A stretch of 64,000 nucleotides of DNA, taken from Planctopirus ephydatiae. Its GTDB lineage: Bacteria; Planctomycetota; Planctomycetia; Planctomycetales; Planctomycetaceae. Numbering within the stretch: the stretch's first letter is position 1; each line of letters opens with the position of its first letter. This document shows, piece after piece, positions 28,763 to 37,838 of this stretch. Location: contig NZ_CP036299.1 of assembly GCF_007752345.1 (NCBI RefSeq), positions 2,619,001 through 2,683,000 of the forward strand, read 5' to 3'. The notes under the pieces are model-generated. The model searched no databases. It was not told where the DNA came from and was given only the letters and a program-made list of their open reading frames with translations. The translations under genes were made by a program, and so were the position numbers.

Positions 28763-30272
28763 TTCCTCGATGATTATCGTCGCTTTGTTGACGATCGGAT
28801 TTTCATATGTTCAGCCAGCTTCTGCAGAGGAAGTTGGTGAACGCTGGGGCACGGAAGAGCGAGAGCGGGTCTATTATCCGATTGTCAATATTCCACTCCC
28901 CAAAGAGACAGTTATCGAAGCAGGGGCCTTTGCGTTACTGCCTGATGGTCGTGTCGCCGTTGGAACACGCCATGGCGAGATCTATATCATCGACGGTATT
29001 GACGATGAAAAGCCGAATCCAAGGTTTCACCGTTTCGCCTCGGGGCTCGATGAAATTTTCGGACTCTCTTGGAAGGACCAGTCTTTTCTCGTCACCCAAA
29101 GCTGCGAACTGACTCGTGTGAGTGATTCAGATGGCGATAACATCGCAGATCGTTTTGAGACGATTTCTGATGCCTGGGGCTATGCGAATTACCACGAATA
29201 TGCATTTGGTTCTAAGCCGGATTCCGCGGGGAATCTGTTCATTGCTCTTGGACTTTCGGAGTCCTACCACTCATATGCACTCAATCGCGGTTTCATTATG
29301 AAGGTAGCTCCTGATGGAGCAACCACAGCCTTTGCCAGCGGTTTGCGAAGTCCCGGCGGAATTGGCCATGATGAGCATGGAGCGTTGTTTTACATCGAGA
29401 GTCAGGGGCCCTGGAACTGCTCATGCAGCTTGAAGGCGGTTACCAAGGGGAGCTTTCATGGGCACCCGGCGAGTTTTCCGTGGTATAAGACGGCTCCAGA
29501 ACTGGGCCCTGTCCCAGTGATGCCTAATTCTGGTACAAGAGTCATTACTGAACGTCAACGCGTAGCACAACTCGCCCCTTACGCTGTGATTTTTCCCTAT
29601 ATTCGCATGGGCCGCTCGATAACTGCTTTCACGGTCAATCAAACTCGAGGAAAGTTCGGTCCATTTGAGAATCAGTTATTTCTCGGTGACTACACACAAT
29701 CCATCGTCATGCGGGCCACGACGGAACAGGTCAAGGGAGTATGGCAAGGAGCCTGCTATCCCTTCCGAGAAGGCTTATCGACGGGGATTCTCAGCGTCGA
29801 ATTTACTCCTCAAGGTAAGCTGTTAACTGGTGGTACCAATCGCGGCTGGCCCGTTCGAGGTATCAAACCTTTCGCTTTGGAGCGAATTGAGTGGAATGGG
29901 AAAATGCCATTTGAAATTGAACGGGTGACGATTGAGCCCGAGGGGTTCAAGCTGACATTTACTAAACCACTCAAAAGGGAGGTTGGACAGTTGGTTGAGT
30001 CGTATCAAGTGTTCGCCTTCACACACCCTTACCATGCTGGCTATGGAGGACCGGAAATTGAGAAACATCAGCCGATGGTGCAATCAATCGAAATTTCCCC
30101 AGACGGCAGTTTTGCAAAAATAAAGATTGATCGACTTCAACCTGGATTTGTGTATGAGTTAAATTGTTCAAGGCTTCGTTCAATCGATGACGAATCTCTT
30201 CTACATCACCATGCCTTTTATACAGCGAATGAAATTCCTGATAAGATCGGTGAAGTTTCGGATGGGAAATAG
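28743..30272 (+). CDS. Secreted beta-propeller protein (PQQ-sugar-dehydrogenase-like)
   Basis: A 509-aa protein with signal peptide (MIIVALLTIGFSYVQPASA). The mature part has propeller blades such as AFALLPDGRVAVGTRHGEIYIIDG, SRVSDSDGDNIADRFET and FASGLRSPGGIGHDEHGALFYIE. A C-terminal segment resembles a small Ig-like domain. It overlaps the cytochrome gene by 20 bp, implying coupled translation. The domain pattern is that of planctomycete 'large multifunctional' propeller proteins. Dehydrogenase activity with the upstream cytochrome is inference. Confidence 0.75.
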   Translation: MNYFQSSSSMIIVALLTIGFSYVQPASAEEVGERWGTEERERVYYPIVNIPLPKETVIEAGAFALLPDGRVAVGTRHGEIYIIDGIDDEKPNPRFHRFASGLDEIFGLSWKDQSFLVTQSCELTRVSDSDGDNIADRFETISDAWGYANYHEYAFGSKPDSAGNLFIALGLSESYHSYALNRGFIMKVAPDGATTAFASGLRSPGGIGHDEHGALFYIESQGPWNCSCSLKAVTKGSFHGHPASFPWYKTAPELGPVPVMPNSGTRVITERQRVAQLAPYAVIFPYIRMGRSITAFTVNQTRGKFGPFENQLFLGDYTQSIVMRATTEQVKGVWQGACYPFREGLSTGILSVEFTPQGKLLTGGTNRGWPVRGIKPFALERIEWNGKMPFEIERVTIEPEGFKLTFTKPLKREVGQLVESYQVFAFTHPYHAGYGGPEIEKHQPMVQSIEISPDGSFAKIKIDRLQPGFVYELNCSRLRSIDDESLLHHHAFYTANEIPDKIGEVSDGK

Positions 30273-30691
30273 TCAGGCATTACTATCAGATATATATTCG
30301 ATAGGGTTTTCGAGATCTAAAAGGAAGTGTCTACTACTCAACGGCGCCTGGTCAGCCTGGAAGACATGTGTGTGTGTCCAAGTGTTCGGCATCTGCACGC
30401 CTAAATGAGAATGTCAGTTGACTGAGACGGCATTTCTTCTTCGCCTGTAAAAAGTGCTCAGAATTCCGGAGAGTGGGTGGGCCTGGGCAGGGCAATCATG
30501 ATTCGACACCTGTAGAAGAAAAAAGCGATAGACTTCTGTCGAGTGGTCAGCATAAGCTATGGTGGGTGACAATGGATACCTTATTTAGAGTTCTCAGAAA
30601 AGGTGAGTGTAGACTGCTGTATCGCTGCTCACTACAGGATTCAGAGAAGTAATCTCGCGGTGGCCCTGGAGGTTTTGACAGTGCCCTCGCC
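30273..30691. other. Intergenic stretch without a supported gene
   Basis: About 420 bp between the convergent propeller and NmrA-like genes. A plus-strand frame (30187-30408) is a shadow. I see no gene, repeat or clear terminator. Confidence 0.45.
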
Positions 30692-31624
30692 TCAACTGGA
30701 AATTGCCCGGGCTATTGCCTGCTGAACACTCATTGGACTGATCGAAAAGACTTTCAAGGCTTGGGTGTCTTGTACGACGGTCGGATTCTTCAATCCTTCG
30801 ATGAGATGGCGGCCAACTTCATAGGTGGCAGGAGTGACAAGGGCGAGCCAGAGCCCCGAAAGATAAGGTGTCAAGATTGGCACAAAGATCAGCCAACGAT
30901 TCAGGCTCCGCTGCCTGGCGTACTCGCGGATTAAATCCCCATAAGTGACAATATCGGGACTGCCAATTTCGAAGATGCGGCCTTCACCTCGTGGCAAGTC
31001 TTTCGCAGCACAAAGATAAGCCAGAACGTCGTCAATCGCGATGGGTTGAGTGGGAGTAGCCAGCCAGCGAGGGCAGATCATGACAGGAAGTCGATCTGTT
31101 AACGACTTCATCAACTGGAAGGAAAGACTCCCTGCTCCGATAACCATCCCGGCTCGAAACTCAATCGTTTCGACTCCCGACGCCTGCAAAATTTCGCCCA
31201 CCTCGTGACGACTCCGCAGGTGCGGGGAAAGTTTGGGGTCGTTGTCGTCTCCGAGCCCGCCGAGGTAGATGATCCGCTGGACGCCGGTTCGTCTGGCAGC
31301 GTCCGCGAAATTTTGCGCCGCCTGTCGGTCTTGCTGCTCGAAGTTAGCCGATCCCGACATGAGATGGACGAGATAGTAGGCTGTGTGAACACCTTCCAGT
31401 GCTGCATCCAAGGAAGCGGGATTCAGAACGTCGCCTGGGAGAATCTCAGTCGAATTCTTGGCGAGAGGTCGTAATTTGGCTGGGTTACGGGCCAGACATT
31501 TCAGTGCCAGGGGTTGCGCCTCAAGCAGCGGGAGCAATCGCCCGCCGACATATCCAGACGCTCCCGTCAGCAGAACGGTATTCTCAGAAAGGACTTGAGG
31601 CTTGTTGACTTCGGTGGACGGCAT
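30692..31624 (-). CDS. NAD(P)-binding NmrA/YbjT-like epimerase-fold protein
   Basis: A 310-aa short-chain-dehydrogenase-fold protein. The dinucleotide motif VLLTGASGYVGGRLLPLL is near residue 17. Other blocks are LKCLARNPAKL, GVHTAYYLVHLM and IIYLGGLGDDND. This resembles the atypical SDR NmrA-like group often fused to or near DUF2867. It is divergent from the DUF1990 gene, which is a common pairing. The lack of an extended catalytic YxxxK motif suggests a regulatory or specialised reductase role. Substrate unknown. Confidence 0.85.
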   Translation of the reverse strand: MPSTEVNKPQVLSENTVLLTGASGYVGGRLLPLLEAQPLALKCLARNPAKLRPLAKNSTEILPGDVLNPASLDAALEGVHTAYYLVHLMSGSANFEQQDRQAAQNFADAARRTGVQRIIYLGGLGDDNDPKLSPHLRSRHEVGEILQASGVETIEFRAGMVIGAGSLSFQLMKSLTDRLPVMICPRWLATPTQPIAIDDVLAYLCAAKDLPRGEGRIFEIGSPDIVTYGDLIREYARQRSLNRWLIFVPILTPYLSGLWLALVTPATYEVGRHLIEGLKNPTVVQDTQALKVFSISPMSVQQAIARAISS

Positions 31625-31693
31625 GGGTCGCTGTTAAATTCTCAGTTGGGCAACGGTTCACATAATGCCTATCATTCACATTGCCAGTTTACC

Positions 31694-32377
31694 ATGTTAA
31701 GGGCCGAGAAAAATACTTGGCGGCGGGATGTTGATAAAATGCGAATGTTGTACCTTCACAAACCGAGTGCAGATATTCTGGCTCGGTTCGTGGAGCAACA
31801 GGGGAAGCTGGATTTCAATTATTTCGCTGTGGGGGCCACTGCTGCGACGCCACCTTCCGGGTATACAGTTGACCGCACTCGGATTGAACTTGGCAACGGG
31901 GAAGAGGTTTTTGATGCCGCAAAGCTTGCACTTCTGAATTGGCAGCAATTTAGCCTGGGCTGGGTGGATGTGTGGTCAGCCGAAACCCCACTCGAAGTCG
32001 GTCAAGTTGTGGCCATTATGGGTCAAGCGGTAGGGCTGTGGTGGCTGAACGCCTGCCGAATCGTTTACACCATCGATGAGTCTGGCCCGATCCGCAGCTT
32101 CGGCTTTGCTTACGGAACATTGCCAGGCCATGTAGAAAGCGGCGAAGAGCGCTTCCTGGTCGAGTGGGATCAGAGCAGTGACCGGGTGACTTACGAAATT
32201 CTGGCGTTCTCAAAGCCGAATCACATCCTGACTCGGCTTGGCTATCCGCTGGTACGACGTAGTCAGAAGCGTTTTGGTCGAGATTCCGCCACGTCGATGT
32301 ACCGGGCTGTCAATGAAGCGCCAGGGATTCCCGAAGTGTATCAAAACACGGAGTTAATGAGCCAAGTTCCTGGGTAA
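31694..32377 (+). CDS. DUF1990 domain-containing protein
   Basis: About 227 aa. The DUF1990 signature is visible as FNYFAVGATAATPPSGYTVDR, the central VWSAETPLEVGQVVAI, FAYGTLPGHVESGEERF and the C-terminal GYPLVRRSQKRFGRDS. The frame extends to 31514 into the divergent neighbour; I take the ATG at 31694, with 31739 as an alternative. Function unknown; DUF1990 proteins frequently lie beside NmrA-like genes, as here. Confidence 0.85.
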   Translation: MLRAEKNTWRRDVDKMRMLYLHKPSADILARFVEQQGKLDFNYFAVGATAATPPSGYTVDRTRIELGNGEEVFDAAKLALLNWQQFSLGWVDVWSAETPLEVGQVVAIMGQAVGLWWLNACRIVYTIDESGPIRSFGFAYGTLPGHVESGEERFLVEWDQSSDRVTYEILAFSKPNHILTRLGYPLVRRSQKRFGRDSATSMYRAVNEAPGIPEVYQNTELMSQVPG

Positions 32378-32535
32378 TGTGAATGTTGCTCTCGCAGAAG
32401 CATCCCGAGAAGTGCACGAAATGCTTTTCGGATAGCCTGCAGGTCGTCTGATGAATGGCGATAGTCGCCACGCTGTTCATCTTTGGAGAACAAGAGTCGC
32501 ATTTATCAATTACAAGCAGACAAATCTCGTTGAGA

Positions 32536-33870
32536 TTACTTTGGAGTTTGCAACGGAAATCGCATCTCCAAGTTCTGATCCTCGATCAACTTTTGTAGCG
32601 ATTCTAAAACAACCTGAATCTGAGCAGGGTTATTCGGAACGCCGCCCATTAGTTCCATGTGCCAGCGGCCAAAGCGTACCAGTGCCACTCGATTTCCAAG
32701 ACTGATCGCAGCCTCGTCTCCGAGATCAGGGAGCGGACGGGGGTTACCATGGTACCGGCTACGTGACAGGAAATTTCGATGTGCAATGTCTTCGGAGGGA
32801 TATACACGCCACTGGGGCGTGCCGACCCCCAGTTTGGGGAGAGACTCTGGCCATTCGATCGAATACGAATGACCCGCTGGCAATTCCCAAGTCCCCTTGA
32901 AGGGGGTATTCATCTCGATGCGGCCTTGACCTCCGCCGAAATTCTTTAAGTCGATCGTTCCGGAAATCTGCCCGCTCCACGGGATTTGCGAAGCATCGCC
33001 CCCGAGTACCCGCTGGACAATCATTTGCATGGTATTTCGGTCAGCGGGAGTTAACGGGATTGGTTCCAGTTTTGCGCCGATTGGGGCCATTGAGACATAT
33101 TGTTTGGGATATTCTTCCTTCCAACTGACCTGTTCTGTTTGAAGCTGGAAATTGCCAGTCTTGAGGTCGATACGTCCCCGTGCATGTCCTTCGAGGTTCA
33201 GTTCATAGAGATTTGAAAGTACCTGTTTATGTACCTTAATTCGCACCCCAAGCCAGAAATCGGCTTCCAACTCGTTTGAGCCGGGAGTGTGTCGGAATGT
33301 CACAGAATGGAACCCTGAAAAGGCTCCTAAGGGAGCGTCTTCAAGGAAGAGGTCTCTCATCTTGCCAGTTGTTGAGTCATATAATTCCCTTTCACCAGCG
33401 AGTTTTACGATGGTGGGACTCACTGAAAGAACAAGCTGGCCAGGTGCGCGCGGGGGTGTCGACGGGAGTGGTATAGCCTTCACCGTGATCGATAACCGAG
33501 CTTCACCAATCTGGGCCGAGAAATCTTTGGTCTCCTCGAAAACCCGTACGGCCACTTCGTAGGAGCCTGGTTGAGTTTAAGCGTGCGAGTGCTTTGCCGG
33601 CTGTGGCAGACTCGGAGTGTGATCGCCAAAATCCCAGACATAGGTGCGTTTCGTTCCGACAGTGAGCTTGGGGCCAGTTACTTCGAATAGAACTTTTAAA
33701 CCTACTTCGGGTTGGGAGACAAGCGTGAAGACTGGTTTGGGAGCAGGGCATAATTGTCTGAGGCCATCGAGTTTGTCTGCTGCTCGCTCATGAGACTTCT
33801 CCACCTCAGCGAGTGGTACAAGCAGGCTTTCGAGGTGGCCGGAGAGCTGGCCGTCGATAGGGAAGTAATA
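32536..33870 (-). pseudogene. Broken PKD-domain protein gene
   Basis: A continuous minus-strand frame is interrupted by a single TAA at 33577-33579. It falls inside a PKD domain: upstream the chain reads YVWDFGDHTPSLPQPAKHSHA, and after the stop it resumes TQPGSYEVAVRVFEETK. A Tyr codon (HSHAYTQPG) is the expected residue. The frame is also open upstream of the GTG at 33804 to a TGA at 33871, coding FPIDGQLSGHLESLLVPLAEVEKSH with no start codon, so the 5' end is missing. The downstream 339-aa part keeps an intact-looking beta-rich domain and could be expressed from an internal start at 33555. The truncated 5' end meets the toxin locus. Confidence 0.75.
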
Positions 33871-33887
33871 TCAATAAGCAGACTATA

Positions 33888-34247
33888 ATGTCGTTGATCA
33901 GTCCGGTCCTTCAAGAGCCAGTCAGAAGCGCTCTTCCATCGAAACAGATCGAGACGTCAAGGTATGTGGCTCTTTCGAGTCAAATTCCTGATGATGTGCT
34001 CATTATTGATGAAGTATTTCCTGAAGATGAGTTAGATCTGATCAGCCAACGTTTTGAGCCGTACCTGAAGGAATATGGTGTCTTTCCATTCTTGGGGGTC
34101 CTTGGGGGGAATGTCGTCGCAATTGGTTGCGAAAATAGTAACCTAGGGAAGATATTTTATTTTGACTTTGATTTTGGGATATTCGAGTTAGATGCAACGC
34201 TCGACGAGTTCCTTTCTGGTCTACAGCCTCAGGGTGGCCCCGGTTGA
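33888..34247 (+). CDS. Orphan SUKH/SMI1-KNR4-type immunity protein
   Basis: A 119-aa cytoplasmic protein. The SMI1/KNR4 (SUKH superfamily) pattern is visible in the C-terminal half: GNVVAIGCENSNLGKIF, then FDFDFGIFELDATLDEFLSGL. SUKH proteins are immunity factors in polymorphic toxin loci. No toxin gene precedes it, since the upstream flank is the broken PKD gene on the other strand, so it is an orphan. Its last codons (GGPG-stop) lie inside the ~349-bp repeat that starts at 34230. The native C-terminus may therefore have been replaced by recombination. No strong ribosome-binding site. Confidence 0.72.
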   Translation: MSLISPVLQEPVRSALPSKQIETSRYVALSSQIPDDVLIIDEVFPEDELDLISQRFEPYLKEYGVFPFLGVLGGNVVAIGCENSNLGKIFYFDFDFGIFELDATLDEFLSGLQPQGGPG

Positions 34248-34578
34248 AATTCTGATTTCTACCGGAGTGGCTTCGCCACAGGAGGTTATTGGGCACCATC
34301 CTTCCCATGGCGTCCATCGTGGACTCAGAAACCTCCCAGGCCGACGATCTCCACACCGATATGACGTTTGATCTGGCGTCGTCTGGTTTTGGTTTGGATT
34401 ACGAGATCACCCAGAATCAGGGGCAATCCCACACCAAAGCCGGTTCTCTCACGGACGAAGTGGTCATCGGTGGCCGCAGCCGGTCACAGGATTCCACCAC
34501 CAATCTCTGGGTCAACCTCGCAGGCTATGGCAACTGGACAGAAACTAGCAGTTCCGGCTGGAGTGAAACAGTTTCCGA
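34230..34578 (+). repeat. Module repeat, copy 1 (5' end of the toxin gene)
   Basis: This stretch matches 37839-38186 base for base, with no net insertion or deletion over the first ~290 bases and high identity. It starts CAGGGTGGCCCCGGTTGA, with the first ~36 bases identical in both copies. It includes the leader and the first ~95 codons of the toxin gene. Each copy starts at or just after the 3' end of an immunity gene. Confidence 0.9.
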
Positions 34579-37360
34579 CTACGAGTTCTCCCGGCGGATC
34601 GATAAGTCCTACTGGTACGGTCGGCAAAGCTACCAGGTGAGCCCGGTCTCGTATGGCCGGACATCCAACTGGACCAGCAGTGGCTCTTCTGATCGATATG
34701 GCCCGGCTGACCCGTATGCCGGGGGTTCGTATCAGAATGCGATCTTCAATCCCGAGACCGGGATGGTCGATTACACCTATGCCGATGCCTCGTCACCCGG
34801 TTCTGATCCCACGGGCGATCACGGCTACTCCGAGTACGAAGGTGTCTTTGAAAGTGGCACTGCTCACGATCTGGCGGAATGGAATGTCACCTTCTCGAAT
34901 CCCATGAGCCTGATCAATCAGGCACTGGCTCCGTACAACTATTACAACCTGCCGTTCATCCCTCAGGCCTTCACCAATGCCATGGGTGGCTATGAACCGT
35001 CGTATTTGGGCGACTGGCATTTGTCGAGTGAAGGTTGGGCCAGTGATACGCAGTATTACAAGTACTACGAGAACGACCGCACAGGGGATTGGCGGATCGA
35101 TTACTGGGATCACAAGCCTGCCGAGAACGAAACACCGCAGCGCAGCGAATACGGCGGCCCCAGCTATGATTCGATCCAGCAGGAAGCCTACGCCGCCCAG
35201 CAACAGGCCCAAAGCCAGGCCAACCAGACACCTCCCGACGAAGCCCCTGCTGCCAAGAGTGCTGACCAGAACTATGCCGAAGAACAAGGTTCGGGAGGCG
35301 AATACAGCTCCAGTGTCCCCGAAGACGCAGCTCCTCCGGGTGATGAGGCTAAACAAGCACAGAATGGCGCTGAATCGCGCGCCGCTGAGCGAATTGAAAA
35401 AGTTGATCCTGAGCAAGGCACGGCGATCTCTGATTTTCTAAATGCGCCTTTGGCAATTCCCGGGATTACACAGCCAGATGGGGTTAATCAGGGCCCGCAA
35501 GCCCCGACTCCTCCATCATCGACCGTGCCTGGTCAACCATCGGCTCAAGATCAGGCAATTAAGGCACTCCAGCGTCTGGCCGCTTTGCAGCAGCAATTCA
35601 TGCTGGGTGCAGTTGAAGGGTTTGTGATCGACGGCTTTGTAGGGAGTGTCCAATCACTTAAGGATTTATTGTTTAGTGCTGTCAGCACAGCAGGGAGTTA
35701 CGCCTGGTGGCAGCTGGAGAGGCGATATGACGCTATCTCCAGCTTTGATCTCGGAAAGATTGGCTGGACATTTATCGCTGACCCATCAGGAATGGGCGAT
35801 GCAGCTCTTGCGGCCACTAAGAAGGTTAAAGAGTACCAAGACAAGTTGATGCCGTATGTGGCAGAGATTCAGTCCTTCGATAAAGAGACCTGGTGGAAGC
35901 TCTACGAAGGCAAGTTTGAGGAACTTGAAGGTCAAGTCTCATCCGTCGTACTTTTAGCGGCTAGAGAAGCTCATCGAGTTGTCAACGCTGTGTACGACAG
36001 TTTGATTGGCAAGATGTCGCCCGAGCGAGCGGCCAATATTGCCGGACGGCTCTTTGGCATGATTCTTTATGAAGTGGTTGAAGGAATTGTCGTCGGCGCC
36101 GTGACTGCCGGCGTAGGGGCGGCTGTCGGAAAATCTGCAAAAATAATGGGGATGATCAAGAGGATCAATAATTTCCCCGGTTTAGACAACCCGCTTCTGA
36201 AGCGAGTCGTCGACGACTTCGTGACCACGTTGGCGAAACTGGCAAACACCAAAGTGTGCTTCGTCGCTGGGACGATGGTTCATACTCTGGAGGGGCTCAA
36301 GCCAATTGAGCAGGTGGTGAAGGGCGATCTGGTATTGACCCGCTCCGAGTTCGCCGGACCAGATGATCGGAGCGTCGTATATCGGCCGGTGGTGGGGACG
36401 ATTGTCACACAACCAGTGGAACTGGTGCATCTTGAAGTGACGGCTGATGATGGCCGGACGGAAACGATCAGCACCACACCCGTGCATCCCTTCTTCGTCG
36501 TCGAACATCGTGGGTTCGTGCATGCCGGGAAACTGAATGCCGGAGATACGCTCTCACTGCCTGAGGGCCGGTCGGCAGTGGTTGCATCGGTGAGACGTGA
36601 GACTTCTGATCCGGGAACGTCGTTCACGACGTACAACATTGAAATCGAGGAGATGCACACCTACTTCGTCGGCAAAATGGGTGTGTGGGTGCACAATGAG
36701 AGCAACCTGGAGTGCGTGAAGGCCACGGCCCACTTCCTCAACCTCCAGAAGGCGGGTAAACTCTCACCTGCCGAGTTGCGAGAGGCGATTATCGACTGGT
36801 TCAGGGAGAAAGTTGCCAAAGGTGAACTGAGCGTAGAATCAGCATTTAAGCACATTGACGATACACTGGAGGAAGTGGGCCTACCCAAGGCTGGCGGACC
36901 GATCGATTTAACACCTAAGGGAATTGCTCCACGATTCCAAAGCGGCTCACCTGGATCTCCAGAGCATAAAGCGAATCGATGGGAAGAATACAAGGAAAAG
37001 GGTGGCAAATGGGATTATAATCGTTGGGAACAGACGTATGAATTAAACATGGCACGTGCGACAAAAGCGCATGAGGCTCTGAACCGGTACCATTCACAAA
37101 TCGGCTGGGGGAAACGCGAAGTTACTATTCCCGTCGAGGGGGTTAATCGAAGATTAGATATTGCGGATGTGGCAACACGAAGAGGAATCGAATACAAAAC
37201 TGGATATCAATCGGCAACTCAAGATAACTTGTGGGAAGTTGAACGCGACAAAGCATTGGTAAACAAAGGTTGGGATATTGAATGGGTTTTTGAGGGGCAA
37301 GCGAGTCAGCAGCTACTCGAAGCATTGGATAGAGCAGGTATACGCTATTCTTTTCGTTAA
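34289..37360 (+). CDS. Polymorphic toxin: unrecognised N-terminus, Hint autoprotease, PD-(D/E)XK-like nuclease tip
   Basis: A 1023-aa protein. Residues 1-300 are rich in Ser, Gly, Tyr and Trp; 300-430 is a Gln/Ala/Pro/Glu-rich linker. A Gly/Ala-rich hydrophobic helix lies near 590-622. A pretoxin Hint domain starts at Cys657 (KVCFVAGTMV) and ends in VWVHNES, with His802-Asn803. In between are the TPVHPFFVV and MHTYFVG blocks. The C-terminal 210 residues include Asp957 and a Glu968-Tyr-Lys970 motif (RLDIADV, GIEYKTG) of the PD-(D/E)XK type. No RHS repeats, no signal peptide. Start is TTG 34289 (GGAGG 3 nt upstream) or ATG 34307. An immunity candidate follows 22 bp downstream. Confidence 0.85.
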   Translation: MGTILPMASIVDSETSQADDLHTDMTFDLASSGFGLDYEITQNQGQSHTKAGSLTDEVVIGGRSRSQDSTTNLWVNLAGYGNWTETSSSGWSETVSDYEFSRRIDKSYWYGRQSYQVSPVSYGRTSNWTSSGSSDRYGPADPYAGGSYQNAIFNPETGMVDYTYADASSPGSDPTGDHGYSEYEGVFESGTAHDLAEWNVTFSNPMSLINQALAPYNYYNLPFIPQAFTNAMGGYEPSYLGDWHLSSEGWASDTQYYKYYENDRTGDWRIDYWDHKPAENETPQRSEYGGPSYDSIQQEAYAAQQQAQSQANQTPPDEAPAAKSADQNYAEEQGSGGEYSSSVPEDAAPPGDEAKQAQNGAESRAAERIEKVDPEQGTAISDFLNAPLAIPGITQPDGVNQGPQAPTPPSSTVPGQPSAQDQAIKALQRLAALQQQFMLGAVEGFVIDGFVGSVQSLKDLLFSAVSTAGSYAWWQLERRYDAISSFDLGKIGWTFIADPSGMGDAALAATKKVKEYQDKLMPYVAEIQSFDKETWWKLYEGKFEELEGQVSSVVLLAAREAHRVVNAVYDSLIGKMSPERAANIAGRLFGMILYEVVEGIVVGAVTAGVGAAVGKSAKIMGMIKRINNFPGLDNPLLKRVVDDFVTTLAKLANTKVCFVAGTMVHTLEGLKPIEQVVKGDLVLTRSEFAGPDDRSVVYRPVVGTIVTQPVELVHLEVTADDGRTETISTTPVHPFFVVEHRGFVHAGKLNAGDTLSLPEGRSAVVASVRRETSDPGTSFTTYNIEIEEMHTYFVGKMGVWVHNESNLECVKATAHFLNLQKAGKLSPAELREAIIDWFREKVAKGELSVESAFKHIDDTLEEVGLPKAGGPIDLTPKGIAPRFQSGSPGSPEHKANRWEEYKEKGGKWDYNRWEQTYELNMARATKAHEALNRYHSQIGWGKREVTIPVEGVNRRLDIADVATRRGIEYKTGYQSATQDNLWEVERDKALVNKGWDIEWVFEGQASQQLLEALDRAGIRYSFR

Positions 37361-37382
37361 ATAATCTTAGGAATACTTCAAT

Positions 37383-37820
37383 ATGATTGAACCATTACAC
37401 AACAGCCGTGATGAATTCGAACTTTGGTTGTCTAGCATGGACGATACCATTGAACTGTTTATTTCGCGGCAGAGTTCACATATTCAAAGAGACCTAGATT
37501 TCTCGCCGATGTCCCTGGATATAGTGGAGTCTATAATCCTTGACTCATACAGTAATACCACAGCGATGCTGGATCTCTCGCAAAGCTATGCCGTGAACGA
37601 GTTAGCGTGTTATGTTGGAGAGACTTTTCGCAAAAACCTCAACTGGAAGTGGGATTTACGCACCGACGATCCCGCATTTGTTTTCTATGGTATTCCTATC
37701 CTTGTTAATAGGGATAGCTCAGGCGATCCCGAATGCCCATTGAGCTTAACAACTGCTGCGGCAGATAGGCGTAAAGGACATTATCTTCGGACAATTCTTC
37801 ACAATATTATGAAAGATTGA
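37383..37820 (+). CDS. Candidate immunity protein for the upstream toxin
   Basis: A 145-aa, acidic, signal-less protein 22 bp after the toxin stop, exactly where immunity genes sit. No family recognised with certainty. The segment ELACYVGETFRKNLNWKWDL followed by DPAFVFYGIPILV resembles a pattern common in small toxin-locus proteins, where a YxGE motif precedes a Trp-rich turn. The function is inferred from position. It ends 18 bp before the second copy of the module repeat. Confidence 0.6.
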   Translation: MIEPLHNSRDEFELWLSSMDDTIELFISRQSSHIQRDLDFSPMSLDIVESIILDSYSNTTAMLDLSQSYAVNELACYVGETFRKNLNWKWDLRTDDPAFVFYGIPILVNRDSSGDPECPLSLTTAAADRRKGHYLRTILHNIMKD

Positions 37821-37838
37821 TCTAGAGTAGGGGAATTG

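Noticed and set aside
34793-35416. A 207-codon minus-strand frame inside the toxin gene
   Set aside because: Antisense to the toxin's low-complexity linker; hydrophobic runs arise from the complementary Gln/Ala-rich codons.
36254-36703. A true protein-splicing intein
   Set aside because: There is no downstream extein start (+1 Cys/Ser/Thr host motif) in a housekeeping protein; the domain order matches a pretoxin Hint autoprotease before a toxin tip.
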